Shown here: positions 8,833 through 17,992 of the stretch, in pieces
Numbering within the stretch: the stretch's first letter is position 1
Layout of the letters: the number at the start of each line of letters is the position of its first letter
From: Bradyrhizobium sp. STM 3843
GTDB lineage: Bacteria > Pseudomonadota > Alphaproteobacteria > Rhizobiales > Xanthobacteraceae
Reading direction: 5' to 3'
Length of the DNA stretch: 64,000 bases
NCBI RefSeq assembly: GCF_000239815.1
Contig: NZ_CAFK01000299.1
Location: 62,001 to 126,000 of the forward strand
Program-made: the position numbers and the translations under genes
Notes under the pieces: model-generated
What the model was told of the DNA's origin: nothing
The model's input: only the letters and a program-made list of their open reading frames with translations
Databases searched by the model: none

Positions 8833-9193
8833 TGCGCACTCAGCATGGGGTTCCGCATGGGCTGGCAAAGAAAAAAATGAAATCCCGCTGCATGATTTGG
8901 CTCGCGAGCCTCTGATCTGTTTCGAACCCGAGACGCCACACGGAGCTATGGTCTCGCAATTGTTCGAGAAGGAACGGCTCCCTGCGCAGGTGGATTTTCT
9001 CATCAGGCATGTCGAGACAGCGGTCGGTCTCGTTGCGAACGGCGTCGGAATAGCTCTGGTCGACGAGTTCTCGGTCGTCGACACTTGGGAGCTGCCGATA
9101 TCGGTCGTCCGCATAGAGAACAGCCCGATGCTCAATCTGCATCTCAGCTGGAACAAAGACGTCGTGAGATCGCAATTTTTCAAGCGGCTCTAG
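8833..9193 (+). pseudogene. Remnant of a LysR-type regulator (effector domain only)
   Basis: The plus strand from about 8870 encodes EIPLHDLAREPLICFEPETPHG and continues to FFKRL before a stop at 9191-9193. This is the C-terminal third of a LysR effector domain, including the GLVANGVGIALVDEFSV stretch typical of subdomain return. Just upstream, ALSMGFRMG in another frame resembles the preceding VLPxGHRLA segment, with the frame change near 8857. The helix-turn-helix part is absent. The longest open frame (TTG at 8897) is only 98 residues and cannot be a functional regulator. It sits divergent to cioA, where a cognate regulator could once have been. Confidence 0.65.
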
Positions 9194-9470
9194 TCTTTGC
9201 TGTCGCGTTCGCTTGATCGCGACAAATGATACGCGCCTCGGCCAGCGCGCCTGCTCGGAATTCGAGGTGACGACGGCGCGCAGCCGAAGTCGAAATCAAG
9301 ATTGCCTAGGTCGCTGCCGCCGGGCGCCGGCGCGAGTAGAAGGTCTACTCCCACTCTCATGCATATTCACGCCCGTTGAAGACCGCGCCCGAGGGCACGC
9401 AGCCTGCAAGGCCCGCGCGACGAAGGCCACGGGCGGCACCCCCCGGGGGCGTACCGCCGCGCTCCGCACT

Positions 9471-10460
9471 TCAAGCCAACGTCTTGAGGTAGAGGCTCGG
9501 ATCGAAATAGGTGCTGGCCGGAGTGAAGTCCTTGACTCCCGCATTGGCCATGAAGAAATCAGTTGTCTGTTGCAGCCATTTGGTGACCGTACCGTCGGTA
9601 TAGTATTTCTTCCACTCCTGCGACGTGAACATCTTCTGAGCTTTGAACTGCTCCTTGATATCCGCGATCGGGGTCTGGCTATAATGACCTTTCTGCAGTG
9701 CTTCGAGAGCCGCGTCGCTTTGCGAGATCATATAGTCGTTGGCTTCGCTCCAGCCCCTGATCAGCTTGGCGAGCGTTTCCTTGTTCGTGTCATAGAAGCC
9801 GTTGGCCGCGGCCCAGCCATCGATGATGGCAGCTTGCGGGTAATAGGCCGATGCGTCCGTGAGTTTCACGGCATCCGGCACCTTGTCCCGCACCGCGACG
9901 TTGAACGGCACCCATAGCGCGACCGCCGGCACAGCGCCGGATATGAATGCCGTTACCGCCGCCGGCATCGGCTGGTTGACGAGCTCGACTTCCTTGGGAT
10001 CGACGCCGTTGGCGCGCAGGGCGCGGTCGAGGAAGACGTGGGCCGTAGTACCGGTCGACGTCGCGATGCGCTTGCCCTTGAGATCGGCATACGATTTGAT
10101 GCCTGCGTCCGAGTGCACCCAGAGTTGCGCGGTCGCGACCTCGATGTCGTTGATCAGGAACACCTTGCCTTGTCCGCGCGCAGGAAAGTTCGAGAGCACC
10201 GCGCCGGTTGCAAGGACATCGAGACTGCCGCCGACCATCGCCTGGAAGACTTCGAGGCCGGTGTTGAACTGACGCAAGTCGAGCTCGAGGCCCTGCTTGT
10301 CGAAAAAGCCCCGGTCGACGCCCGTCCAGATCTGGCCGTCGACCGCGACCGTATGCAGGTAGCCGACGCGAAGTTTCGTCTTGCTTTGCGCGAGCGCTGG
10401 AGCGGCGAGGCCTGCGACTGCCGCCGTCAGTGTCGTCTTCAGGAATTTTCGCCGATGCAT
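9471..10460 (-). CDS. NMT1/SsuA-type ABC transporter substrate-binding protein (paralog 1)
   Basis: A 329-residue periplasmic binding protein. Its signal sequence carries a twin-arginine-like start (MHRRKFLKTTLTAAVAGLAAPALAQ) with likely cleavage after ALA-Q, followed by the type 2 binding fold. The body has features of the nitrate/sulfonate/taurine/thiamine-precursor group: LRVGYLHTVAVDGQIW at the start, DVLATGAVLSNFPARGQGK, and GKRIATSTGTTAHVFL for ligand contacts. It is closely similar throughout to the protein at 16988-17992. The matching permease gene ends 88 bases upstream on the same strand; the ATPase gene is 4 kb away. The ligand is unknown; sulfonates, amines or pyrimidine-like compounds are typical. 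Confidence 0.88.
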   Translation of the reverse strand: MHRRKFLKTTLTAAVAGLAAPALAQSKTKLRVGYLHTVAVDGQIWTGVDRGFFDKQGLELDLRQFNTGLEVFQAMVGGSLDVLATGAVLSNFPARGQGKVFLINDIEVATAQLWVHSDAGIKSYADLKGKRIATSTGTTAHVFLDRALRANGVDPKEVELVNQPMPAAVTAFISGAVPAVALWVPFNVAVRDKVPDAVKLTDASAYYPQAAIIDGWAAANGFYDTNKETLAKLIRGWSEANDYMISQSDAALEALQKGHYSQTPIADIKEQFKAQKMFTSQEWKKYYTDGTVTKWLQQTTDFFMANAGVKDFTPASTYFDPSLYLKTLA

Positions 10461-10548
10461 GGTCTGCTCTCCCGTTTTCCGATCGGTCCGTTGATCGCCA
10501 GTGAACTGAACTTCCCGTCAGGTGCGGTCCGGTGGACCGCCCCATCGG

Positions 10549-11331
10549 CTATCGCAATGGACTCGCGCGCTCCTGCCAAGCCAGAAGCCGCGCAGTGATC
10601 CGCCGCAAGATCGTATCCATGATCAGCGCTACCACTCCGATGCAGATGATGCCGACGTAGATCACGTCGAGAAGGAAATAGGCTGCGGCATTTTGGATCA
10701 GGGCGCCGAGGCCGCGTTGCGCCGCGATCAGCTCCGCGGCGACCAGGGTGGCCCACGCAACCCCGAGGGCAACCCGGAGCGCGGTCAGGATATGCGGCAA
10801 GGTCAACGGGATGATGACCTTGCGGAAGATTTCCCATTCGCTCGCACCCAGGGTTTGTGCGACCCGAATGTAGAGTGGCGTGATCTGGGACACGCCTTCG
10901 TACATCACGATCACGCCTGAGAAGAAGGCAGCGTAGAATAGGATCACCAGCTTGGCGACTTCATCGACGCCGAAATAGACGATCACCAGCGGAATCAAGG
11001 CGATTGGCGGCAGCGCACGAAAGAAGTTGATCATGGGATTTGCGAGCGCGTGAGCCGACTTGTACCAGCCGAGCAGAAATCCGGCGGGAACAGCGGCGAG
11101 AATACCGAGCGCAACGCCAATAAAAACGCGCCGCGTTGATACGTAGATGTCGAACAACAGCCCCTCTTTGCGCAACAGTTCGACAAATTTTGCGCCGACC
11201 TGATGCGGAGCCGGGACCAGCGAGGCACTTACGAGACCGCTCGCGTGTATCCCGTACCACAGCACAACCGCGCCGATCCAGGGTGCCGCCCGAAGCGACA
11301 ATTGCCTCAGAACCTGTCCGCGCTTTGCCAT
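10549..11331 (-). CDS. ABC transporter permease, SsuC/TauC type
   Basis: A 260-residue inner-membrane permease with about six transmembrane helices. The EAA-loop sequence (IRVAQTLGASEWEIFRKVIIPLTLPH) contacts the ATPase. The start at 11331 (MAKRGQVLRQ) is preferred because it follows GGGAAAG; an upstream reading to 11391 adds an unlikely Arg/Cys-rich leader. It precedes the binding-protein gene by 88 bases and is divergent from the GMC oxidoreductase. With the ATPase at 14622-15443 it would make a complete NMT1/SsuABC-type importer, although the genes are separated by 3 kb. Confidence 0.88.
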   Translation of the reverse strand: MAKRGQVLRQLSLRAAPWIGAVVLWYGIHASGLVSASLVPAPHQVGAKFVELLRKEGLLFDIYVSTRRVFIGVALGILAAVPAGFLLGWYKSAHALANPMINFFRALPPIALIPLVIVYFGVDEVAKLVILFYAAFFSGVIVMYEGVSQITPLYIRVAQTLGASEWEIFRKVIIPLTLPHILTALRVALGVAWATLVAAELIAAQRGLGALIQNAAAYFLLDVIYVGIICIGVVALIMDTILRRITARLLAWQERASPLR

Positions 11332-11586
11332 GCCATCTTTCCCGCCGCACGGTTGCTCTGCTCGACGTGATAGTCGAGATGGTTCGATCATTCAACGATC
11401 GCGCATTGGCGTACCAGAGCGAAACGACCCTGCAACCCTCGTATTCAAAATCGCCGTCGCTCGGCAGAAAAAGCTGTTCGATGCTGGCCAAACCGTGCAT
11501 CCATGAGCCTCGTTGCAGCTCGATCGTTGTGAGATGCGTGAGGCCGGCCATGATGTCCGATAGATCTTATGCACGACGGAAGGCCC

Positions 11587-13197
11587 ATGATGGCTCAAGG
11601 CTATGACTACATCATCGTCGGCGCGGGCTCGGCTGGCTGTCTTGTTGCGAACCGCCTGTCGGCTGATCCGGCGTGCCGGGTGCTGCTGCTCGAGGCCGGA
11701 GGATCGGATCGCAATCTCTGGCTCAGGCTTCCCGTCGGCTACTATCGCACCATCTACAATCAGAGATTCTCCCGCCTGTTCGTGACCGAGCCGGACGAGA
11801 CCACTGGCAACCGCGCGATCGTGTGGCCGCGAGGCCGCGTGATCGGCGGCTCCTCGTCAATCAACGGCCTGATCTTCATTCGTGGCCAGAAGGATGGCTT
11901 CGACGACTGGGAGCGCCTGGGTGCGAAAGGTTGGAACTATCGTGAACTGCTGCCGTACTTCCGTCGTTACGAGCGCTACCGCGGCGGCGAAAGCCAGTAT
12001 CATGGTGGGCTGGGCGACTTCGACGTCTCCGATCTGCGCAACAATAATCCGGCCTCCTCGGCCTGGGTGAAGGCCGGCGTGGAGTTCGGCCTGCCGCACA
12101 ATCCGGACTTCAATGGCGAGACAACCTTCGGAGTCGGTACCTATCAACTCGGGATCGGCTCCCGTTGGCGCACCAGCGCAGCATCAGCCTTCCTGCGTCC
12201 GATCGCCGGTCGCAAGAACCTCACCATCATCACGGGAGCCCATGTTACCCGCGTGCTGTTTGCTGGCCAGGTCGCGGTCGGCGTCGAATGGATCGAGGGA
12301 GGTCAGCGCCTGAGCGCAACGGCGGATCGCGAGGTGGTGCTGTCGGGCGGAGCGCTGCAATCGCCGCAGATATTGCAGCTGTCAGGCGTCGGGCCAGCCG
12401 AGTTATTGCGCAGCATGGGAATTCCCGTGATCGCGGATTCCCCCGAGGTGGGTGCGAACCTGCAGGATCACTATCAAGCGCGCATTATCGTGCGGCTGAA
12501 GCGGCCGGTCTCGCTCAACGACCAGGTCCGCAACCCATTCCACCTTGCACGCATGGGCCTGCAATGGGCGATCAGCGGCAGCGGCCCGCTGACCGTCGGA
12601 GCAGGACAGGTCGGCGGCGCCGCTTGCACTGAACATGCGGTGGGCGGCCGGCCCGACGTGCAGTTCAACGTGATGCCGCTGTCGGTCGACAAGCCCGGAG
12701 ATCCGCTGCACCGCTTCTCAGGCTTCACGGCTTCGGTCTGGCAATGCCACGCGCAGTCACGCGGCCGGCTTGCGATCAGGTCGACCGATCCTCTCGACCA
12801 ACCGCGCATCGAGCCGAACTATTTCGCCGCCGAACTCGACCGCAAGACCATCGGCAGCGGCATGCGGATGCTGCGCGACATCTTCCGGCAGACCTCGTTT
12901 CGTCAGCTCTGGGATGTCGAAATCGCGCCGGGTGATGCCGCGACCAGTCCGGAAGCGCTGTGGGAGTTCGCGCGAACCACCGGGGGCACCGTGTTCCATT
13001 GCTGCGGCACCTGCCGCATGGGTAGCGACGAGCGCGCCGTCCTCGACCCGCAATTGCGCGTCCGCGGTGCCGACCGCCTCCGTGTGGTGGATGCTTCGGT
13101 GATGCCACTGATCACATCGGCCAACACCAACGCAGCCAGTCTGATGATCGGCGAGCGGGGCGCTGCATTGATGCAGGACCACCGGGCGCCAGCCTAA
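11587..13197 (+). CDS. GMC family oxidoreductase (choline/alcohol dehydrogenase-like)
   Basis: A 536-residue flavoprotein. The N-terminal FAD motif is YIIVGAGSAGCLVANRL (GxGxxG at residues 12-17). The GMC signature regions are WPRGRVIGGSSSINGLIFIRG and VVLSGGALQSPQILQLSGVG. The C-terminal active site has FHCCGTCRMG (catalytic His) and ITSANTNAA (partner Asn). I start at 11587 because GGAAGG lies five bases upstream; ATG 11590 is equally possible and 11569 is less so. Such enzymes oxidise alcohols to aldehydes, feeding electrons to FAD and then oxygen or a quinone. It is divergent from the transporter permease, suggesting that the transported compound or a derivative is its substrate. Substrate unknown. 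Confidence 0.92.
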   Translation: MMAQGYDYIIVGAGSAGCLVANRLSADPACRVLLLEAGGSDRNLWLRLPVGYYRTIYNQRFSRLFVTEPDETTGNRAIVWPRGRVIGGSSSINGLIFIRGQKDGFDDWERLGAKGWNYRELLPYFRRYERYRGGESQYHGGLGDFDVSDLRNNNPASSAWVKAGVEFGLPHNPDFNGETTFGVGTYQLGIGSRWRTSAASAFLRPIAGRKNLTIITGAHVTRVLFAGQVAVGVEWIEGGQRLSATADREVVLSGGALQSPQILQLSGVGPAELLRSMGIPVIADSPEVGANLQDHYQARIIVRLKRPVSLNDQVRNPFHLARMGLQWAISGSGPLTVGAGQVGGAACTEHAVGGRPDVQFNVMPLSVDKPGDPLHRFSGFTASVWQCHAQSRGRLAIRSTDPLDQPRIEPNYFAAELDRKTIGSGMRMLRDIFRQTSFRQLWDVEIAPGDAATSPEALWEFARTTGGTVFHCCGTCRMGSDERAVLDPQLRVRGADRLRVVDASVMPLITSANTNAASLMIGERGAALMQDHRAPA

Positions 13198-13254
13198 ATC
13201 CACCCGAAGCTTGCGATTCGAGCTTGAGAGCGGACGCCTCGAAGATCACTCGTC

Positions 13255-14397
13255 TCAGCGTCCATAGGTGGTCGCAAGCGCATCGAGCTGGCGCTGCGCT
13301 TCCGGCGCCCCCCACTCCCGTGCCCGCTGATACCACGTCCGGGACTGTGCCAAGTCGGGGCCAGCGTCGGCGGCGCCGGATTGCCGCGATAGGATCGGGT
13401 CGTAGGTCTTCGCCAGGACATAAGCAGCGCGTGGATCATGCGCATCGGCGGCCCGAAGCAGGAGAACACGCGCGCCCTTTACGTCACCGGTCGCGAGCAT
13501 TTCCTGTGCGCGCCGGATCAGGCTGCCAACCTCATTGGCGGTGAGATCTCTCGCGACTTCCACGGGCGCTGGCGCTGCTGCGGCGGGCTCCGGCGGCGCA
13601 GCGGCCGAAGGCGCGGCGGGCTCAGGCGCCGAGGCGGCGACAATCGGCGCAGGGGGAGGAGGAGGCGCTTTCCAACCCAATTGGACCACGGCCGAGACCA
13701 AGACGGTCCCGTCTGCGCCCCGCAACTCGGCCAGGAGCTTGACCTCGCCTGCAAAGTCGGCCGGCGGCGTCACGACGACATCTGTGGCGGCCTCCGCCGG
13801 GACGCGCCACTCGCCCAGGCTCGTCTGTGTGCCGGATGTAAGCCGCGTGCCGATCGGCAGACCTTTGACGGTGACGGTCGACCCCGGCTCGGCCTTGTCG
13901 ATGGCGACCCCGAGCTCGAGCGGCTCGTTGATCGCTCCGCTTTGATTGCGAACGACCAATGTCGGCGCCGGGCGGCGCGGCGCAGCCGTGAAAAGCCGCG
14001 CTGGGGCCCAACCGTGCTCTTCGAACGTCGACTGCGCCTGCGGAAACAGAACGACATAGGTCAGCGCGGTCGCGGCTGCGCCGATGATCGCGATCGCAAA
14101 TGTCGCCAGGCTGGAGCCCGATTTACCTCGCTGCAGCATGGATGCGTTCAGCTCTTCGGCTTCCATCTGCTGCCGCATCGCCGCGGCAACGGCGGCGCTA
14201 AAGGCATCGGACGTGTCGCCAGCGCGCGTTTCCTTGGTCTCCACGACGCGCAGGTGCGGCGCCGGCTCATCCGCCCGGCGCAGCGGTGACACGCCATCGT
14301 CTTGACGAGGCGCTATCGATGCGCCTCTGGCGTCCGATCCCGGTGGCGCATAGTAGGCAAGGCTGTTGGGATCGTGATTCTGCTTGATGTCATTCAC
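13255..14397 (-). CDS. Single-pass membrane protein with Sel1/TPR-like C-terminal domain
   Basis: A protein of 380 residues from a GTG at 14395-14397, which has AGGGGG six bases upstream and begins MNDIKQNHDPNSLAYYAPPG; an in-frame ATG at 14445 would add 16 unlikely residues. An N-terminal cytoplasmic part of about 95 residues is followed by one hydrophobic helix (LATFAIAIIGAAATALTYVV) and a beta-rich region. A long Pro/Ala-rich linker and a C-terminal helical repeat follow, including MLATGDVKGARVLLLRAAD and YVLAKTYDP, resembling a Sel1/TPR unit. Such proteins are envelope proteins of unknown role in rhizobia. It is convergent with the GMC gene. No function is claimed. Confidence 0.75.
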   Translation of the reverse strand: MNDIKQNHDPNSLAYYAPPGSDARGASIAPRQDDGVSPLRRADEPAPHLRVVETKETRAGDTSDAFSAAVAAAMRQQMEAEELNASMLQRGKSGSSLATFAIAIIGAAATALTYVVLFPQAQSTFEEHGWAPARLFTAAPRRPAPTLVVRNQSGAINEPLELGVAIDKAEPGSTVTVKGLPIGTRLTSGTQTSLGEWRVPAEAATDVVVTPPADFAGEVKLLAELRGADGTVLVSAVVQLGWKAPPPPPAPIVAASAPEPAAPSAAAPPEPAAAAPAPVEVARDLTANEVGSLIRRAQEMLATGDVKGARVLLLRAADAHDPRAAYVLAKTYDPILSRQSGAADAGPDLAQSRTWYQRAREWGAPEAQRQLDALATTYGR

Positions 14398-14621
14398 GCT
14401 GAACCCCCTACTCGCTCTCGATTCTGTAGCGACGTCGGCCATCATTTGGTTACGCCGGGCACCTTTTCCCGGCGAACTTGCTCATGCCGTCGACGGCCCT
14501 CCGGTCGCGTTTCCTCGCCGAGGCGCAACCCCATGTCCGTTCATCCGTACCGATGCAATCGGAGCATCATGACCGGATTTATACTCTTGACGATGACTCA
14601 TCTTGGCGACGCACTTTCTGC

Positions 14622-15443
14622 TTATTCGGAGAACGACGCCGGCCGGTTCTGGACCTGCTGCGCCCGATATTCTCTCATCACCAAACCGCGCACATATTTG
14701 CGCAATTCGCCGAATTCCGGGTATTCCTGGATCGCCTCGCTACGCGGATAGGGGATCTTGACGTCGATGATCTCCCTGATCCTTGCCGGCCGCGCCGTCA
14801 CGACGACGATACGCGAAGCCAGGTAGATCGCCTCCTCGACGGAGTGCGTGATGAGCATCACCGTCTTCTCCTCCGCGGCGAGGACACCCAGCAACATGTT
14901 CTGCATGTTCGCACGGGTCTGCGCGTCAAGCGCCCCGAACGGCTCGTCCATGAGAAGGAATTTCGGCTTGACCGCATAGGCTCTCGCGATTGCGAGCCGC
15001 TGGCGCATGCCACCAGAGAGATGCTTGGGGTACGAATTGGCGAAATCCGAAAGGCCCATCAGCGAGAGATAATGTTCGCAGATCTCGTCGCACTCTTTGC
15101 CCGGGACGCGGTTGGCCTTCAGCCCCAACCCGAAGGCAATATTGTCTCGGACTGTCAGCCACGGATAGACCCCATATTCCTGGAAGATGACGCCGCGTTC
15201 AGAGCCTGGCCCTGTGATCGGCCGGCCCTCAAAGGTGAGGGCACCGCTGGTAGGCTTCTGGAATCCAGCCAGCATGCTCATCATCGTCGTCTTCCCGCAG
15301 CCGGATGGGCCGATCACCGCGACAAAGTCCCCGCCGTGGATGTCATAGCTGACATCTTCCACGACGGTCATAGGACCGTTGGGCGTATCGAAATCGAGCG
15401 AGACCCGATCGAAGCTGGCGAGGGCGGTTTTCACGGAGGTCAC
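14622..15443 (-). CDS. ABC transporter ATP-binding protein, SsuB/TauB type
   Basis: A 273-residue ATPase with Walker A GPSGCGKTT at residues 45-53, signature LSGGMRQR, Walker B FLLMDEPFGALD and the switch histidine in MLITHSVEEA, all intact. The N-terminal region and the ERGVIFQEYGVYPWLTV Q-loop are typical of nitrate/sulfonate/taurine importers. The start is a GTG at 15443 with GGCGCTG upstream. It follows a TAXI-type solute receptor gene by ten bases, so the two are co-transcribed. That is unusual, because TAXI receptors normally serve TRAP permeases. It is the only ATPase near the permease at 10549-11331 and probably energises it. Confidence 0.88.
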   Translation of the reverse strand: MTSVKTALASFDRVSLDFDTPNGPMTVVEDVSYDIHGGDFVAVIGPSGCGKTTMMSMLAGFQKPTSGALTFEGRPITGPGSERGVIFQEYGVYPWLTVRDNIAFGLGLKANRVPGKECDEICEHYLSLMGLSDFANSYPKHLSGGMRQRLAIARAYAVKPKFLLMDEPFGALDAQTRANMQNMLLGVLAAEEKTVMLITHSVEEAIYLASRIVVVTARPARIREIIDVKIPYPRSEAIQEYPEFGELRKYVRGLVMREYRAQQVQNRPASFSE

Positions 15444-15453
15444 AACACAGCGC

Positions 15454-16653
15454 CTAATGTTTCTTGGCCTCGGTCTGAGACCATTCGAGAAACTCCTTGA
15501 ACAGGCGCTGCTTGTCCGCCGGTGTGGCCTGAGGCCCTCCCTGCCGCATTGCGAGGAACTGATCGAATTTGGCCTGCTGCAGCAACTCCCGTGCAGCCGG
15601 GAAACGCTGCCAGCCCGGCAGTTCTCTGGAGAAGTCGACCTCCTTCCACTTCGGATGTCGGGGCTGCTTCTGGAGGTCGGCGAAATGCGCGAACAGGTTT
15701 TCGACGAATTTGGCTACCCGACGATAGCGCTCGCTCGACGGCTGCCAGTTATTGGTGATCAGCACCGAATCGATCGCAATCGTCTGAATCGACTGCCCGT
15801 CATCGACCAGGTTCGGATACAGCGCGTGTTCAAGCTGAGCCGGCAGATAGACGTTCTCCAGCGTCCGGGTATAGGGGATCTCCAGCAGATGCAGGTTGTC
15901 GCTCGCAGCCACGTGCGAGAGCGCCCCTGACGGCTTGCCGGAGAAGAAGACCGTCGCCGCGATCTCTCCGTTCTTCACGGCGACGATCGCATCCGACTGA
16001 TTCATGTTCACTTCCTGCACGTCGACCGACAGCAGCCCGAAGACGTCCCGCGACGTGATCTGAGTGCTTGATCCCGCCTCGGAAAAATTGACCTTCTTGC
16101 CGGCGAGGTCCTGAAGCGACTTGATGTTGCGACTGGCAATCACGTGCATTTCTTCGGGATAAAGCCGAGTGATGTAGTTCAACCGCTGATCGAGGTCCGC
16201 CGTGAGTTCGCCGGTCGAGGCAAAATATCGCAGCATCTGGGTCGAGGTAATGCCGACGTCGACACCGCGCAGATAGAGTACGTCCCGGATGTTCTGAGCG
16301 CCGCCCAGACCTACGATCGGCAACACCCTGAGGTCGTCGCCGTTGAGGACCACCGCAAGATCATGCGCGACATCGAGCGAGGTCTCTTCGGGGCTGCCTG
16401 CGATGATGGTCACGGTGTTGGCGTTCAGCTTTGCCTTCCACTGATCTTCCAACCGGCCTGGCAAGGCGGCCGGACGGTCCGGCGTCAGCACCATGGGCGT
16501 GCGCTCGGCAACCTTCTGAGCAAGAACAAGCGGCCCAGCCGCAACTACCAGGACGAGCGCGAGCATTCGCGCCAGCCACACAATCTTGGATTGTTTTATG
16601 GTGAGCTCCCTGCAAGGCGGAAGAGCATGCCTGTCCCATTGGAGCATCATCAT
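15454..16653 (-). CDS. TAXI family solute receptor-like periplasmic protein
   Basis: A protein of about 400 residues with one N-terminal hydrophobic segment (IVWLARMLALVLVVAAGPLVLAQ) and a binding-protein fold. VTIIAGSPEETSLDVAHDLAVVL, GVDVGITSTQMLRYF and INYITRLYPEEMHVIA-like segments match the TAXI (TRAP-associated extracytoplasmic immunogenic) receptors. The start is uncertain: 16653 is the first of three consecutive ATGs, and a later start nearer the hydrophobic segment would also give a secreted protein. No DctM/TAXI permease is nearby; the next gene is an SsuB-type ATPase ten bases downstream. It is divergent from the second NMT1-type binding protein. Confidence 0.75.
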   Translation of the reverse strand: MMMLQWDRHALPPCRELTIKQSKIVWLARMLALVLVVAAGPLVLAQKVAERTPMVLTPDRPAALPGRLEDQWKAKLNANTVTIIAGSPEETSLDVAHDLAVVLNGDDLRVLPIVGLGGAQNIRDVLYLRGVDVGITSTQMLRYFASTGELTADLDQRLNYITRLYPEEMHVIASRNIKSLQDLAGKKVNFSEAGSSTQITSRDVFGLLSVDVQEVNMNQSDAIVAVKNGEIAATVFFSGKPSGALSHVAASDNLHLLEIPYTRTLENVYLPAQLEHALYPNLVDDGQSIQTIAIDSVLITNNWQPSSERYRRVAKFVENLFAHFADLQKQPRHPKWKEVDFSRELPGWQRFPAARELLQQAKFDQFLAMRQGGPQATPADKQRLFKEFLEWSQTEAKKH

Positions 16654-16881
16654 TATGTTCCCGATGGCGGGAATTGGCGAACATCCCGCGCAGGCTGAAC
16701 TCTGGTTGCAACCCTGTGTTCGGTTTAAGGCTTTTTTTCGCTCGCCCTCTGGTCGAACAATGAAGAATCGCACAAATGCTGTTTTTCAGAAATCGTAGTT
16801 CGTCATTTGATGCGTGCGGTCGAAACTCGCTTTTTTGCCAAACTCTCGCTGCTTTGATGTGGCGCGGCCGCTCCAGGTAAA

Positions 16882-16899
16882 ATGCACGCATGCGTGCAT
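16882..16899. promoter_or_regulatory. Perfect 18-bp palindrome in a divergent promoter
   Basis: ATGCACGCATGCGTGCAT is perfectly self-complementary and lies between the TAXI receptor gene (start 16653) and the binding-protein gene (start 16988). It sits 89 bases before the latter start. It is a strong candidate operator, but no regulator gene sits next to it. CGTGCAT also occurs as a half site near 11493, in the other promoter region of the split transporter. Confidence 0.65.
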
Positions 16900-16987
16900 C
16901 GCTCTGCACGATGAGAGGATCTTGGTTGCGCGCCGAAAAGATCACTGTGATTGCTGCGCCCCATCATGGGCGCTGGGGAGGAAAGTG

Positions 16988-17992
16988 ATGATGGACCGGC
17001 GCGAATTCATTGTGTCTGCATCTGCCGCAGCGGCGACGTCTGCAATCGCCGCACCGGCGGTCGCGGCTCCAATGGCGAAGACGAAGTTGCGCATCGGCTA
17101 TCTTCATACGGTCGCCGTGGATGAGCAGATCTGGCTCGCCGACCATCTCGGCGCCTGGGCGCGCAACGGGCTCGATCCGCAGTTCAAGGAGTACAAGACC
17201 GGCATCGAGTTGTTCAACGCGATGGGGGCTGGCGACATCGACATGCTTGCGACCGGTGCGGTGGTCTCGAATTTTCCTGCACGTGGACAGGGCAAGATGT
17301 TTTTGGCCAACTCAATCGAATACGCCACAGCCCAGCTCTGGGTGCGCGAAGACATGGGCGTGCGGCAGTTCGCAGATTTACGCGGCAAGCGGGTCGCCAC
17401 CACAGCCGGCACGACTGCCCATGTGTTCCTCGACAACGCGCTACGCGAGAACAAGATGACGGCGGCCGACATCGATCTCGCGGGCATGCCGATGCCCCAG
17501 GCGGTGGACGCGTTCATCACGGGCAATGTGCCCGCCGTCGCGCTATGGGTACCTTTCAACATCGCCGTGCGCGAGAAGGTGCCGCAGGCCAAAATGCTGC
17601 TCGATGCGGGCGTGTTCTATCCGAGCGCCGCAGTGGTCGACGGCTGGGCGGCCTCGAACACGTACTACGCGGCCAACAAGCCCGTGCTCGCGCGCGTCGT
17701 CCGGGCCTGGATCGAAGCCAATGATATGCTGATGGCACGCACCAACGAGGCGCTCGGCATCCTGCACGACAAATACTATCCGCAGGTTCCGCTGCGCGAC
17801 ATCAAGGAGCAGTTTGGCGCAATGCGCGTATTTCCGACCGCGGTCTGGCGCCGGCTCTACAGCAACGGCACCATTGTCGAATGGCTGCAGCAAGTCACCG
17901 ATTTCTACGCACGGGTGACCAAGATCGCCAATCCCGTACCAGCGGCACAATATTTCGATCCCAGCATCTTCTTGTCGGTCACCAAGGACTAG
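16988..17992 (+). CDS. NMT1/SsuA-type ABC transporter substrate-binding protein (paralog 2)
   Basis: A 334-residue periplasmic binding protein with the leader MMDRREFIVSASAAAATSAIAAPAVAAPM. Its mature part is nearly collinear with the protein at 9471-10460: LRIGYLHTVAVDEQIW, DMLATGAVVSNFPARGQGK, GTTAHVFLDNALREN, AVALWVPFNIAVREKVP. ATG 16988 follows GGGGAGGAA closely. Two such close paralogs flanking one permease and one ATPase suggest either two related ligands for one membrane core or a duplication. A 6-bp stem hairpin at 18047-18061 follows the gene. Confidence 0.88.
   Translation: MMDRREFIVSASAAAATSAIAAPAVAAPMAKTKLRIGYLHTVAVDEQIWLADHLGAWARNGLDPQFKEYKTGIELFNAMGAGDIDMLATGAVVSNFPARGQGKMFLANSIEYATAQLWVREDMGVRQFADLRGKRVATTAGTTAHVFLDNALRENKMTAADIDLAGMPMPQAVDAFITGNVPAVALWVPFNIAVREKVPQAKMLLDAGVFYPSAAVVDGWAASNTYYAANKPVLARVVRAWIEANDMLMARTNEALGILHDKYYPQVPLRDIKEQFGAMRVFPTAVWRRLYSNGTIVEWLQQVTDFYARVTKIANPVPAAQYFDPSIFLSVTKD

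Noticed and set aside
10461..10548. Possible thiamine riboswitch before the THI5-like binding protein
   Set aside because: The 88-base leader has no CTGAGA-type TPP riboswitch core and is too short.
16144..16698. Plus-strand frame opposite the TAXI receptor
   Set aside because: No recognisable domain and overlaps the TAXI receptor on the other strand.
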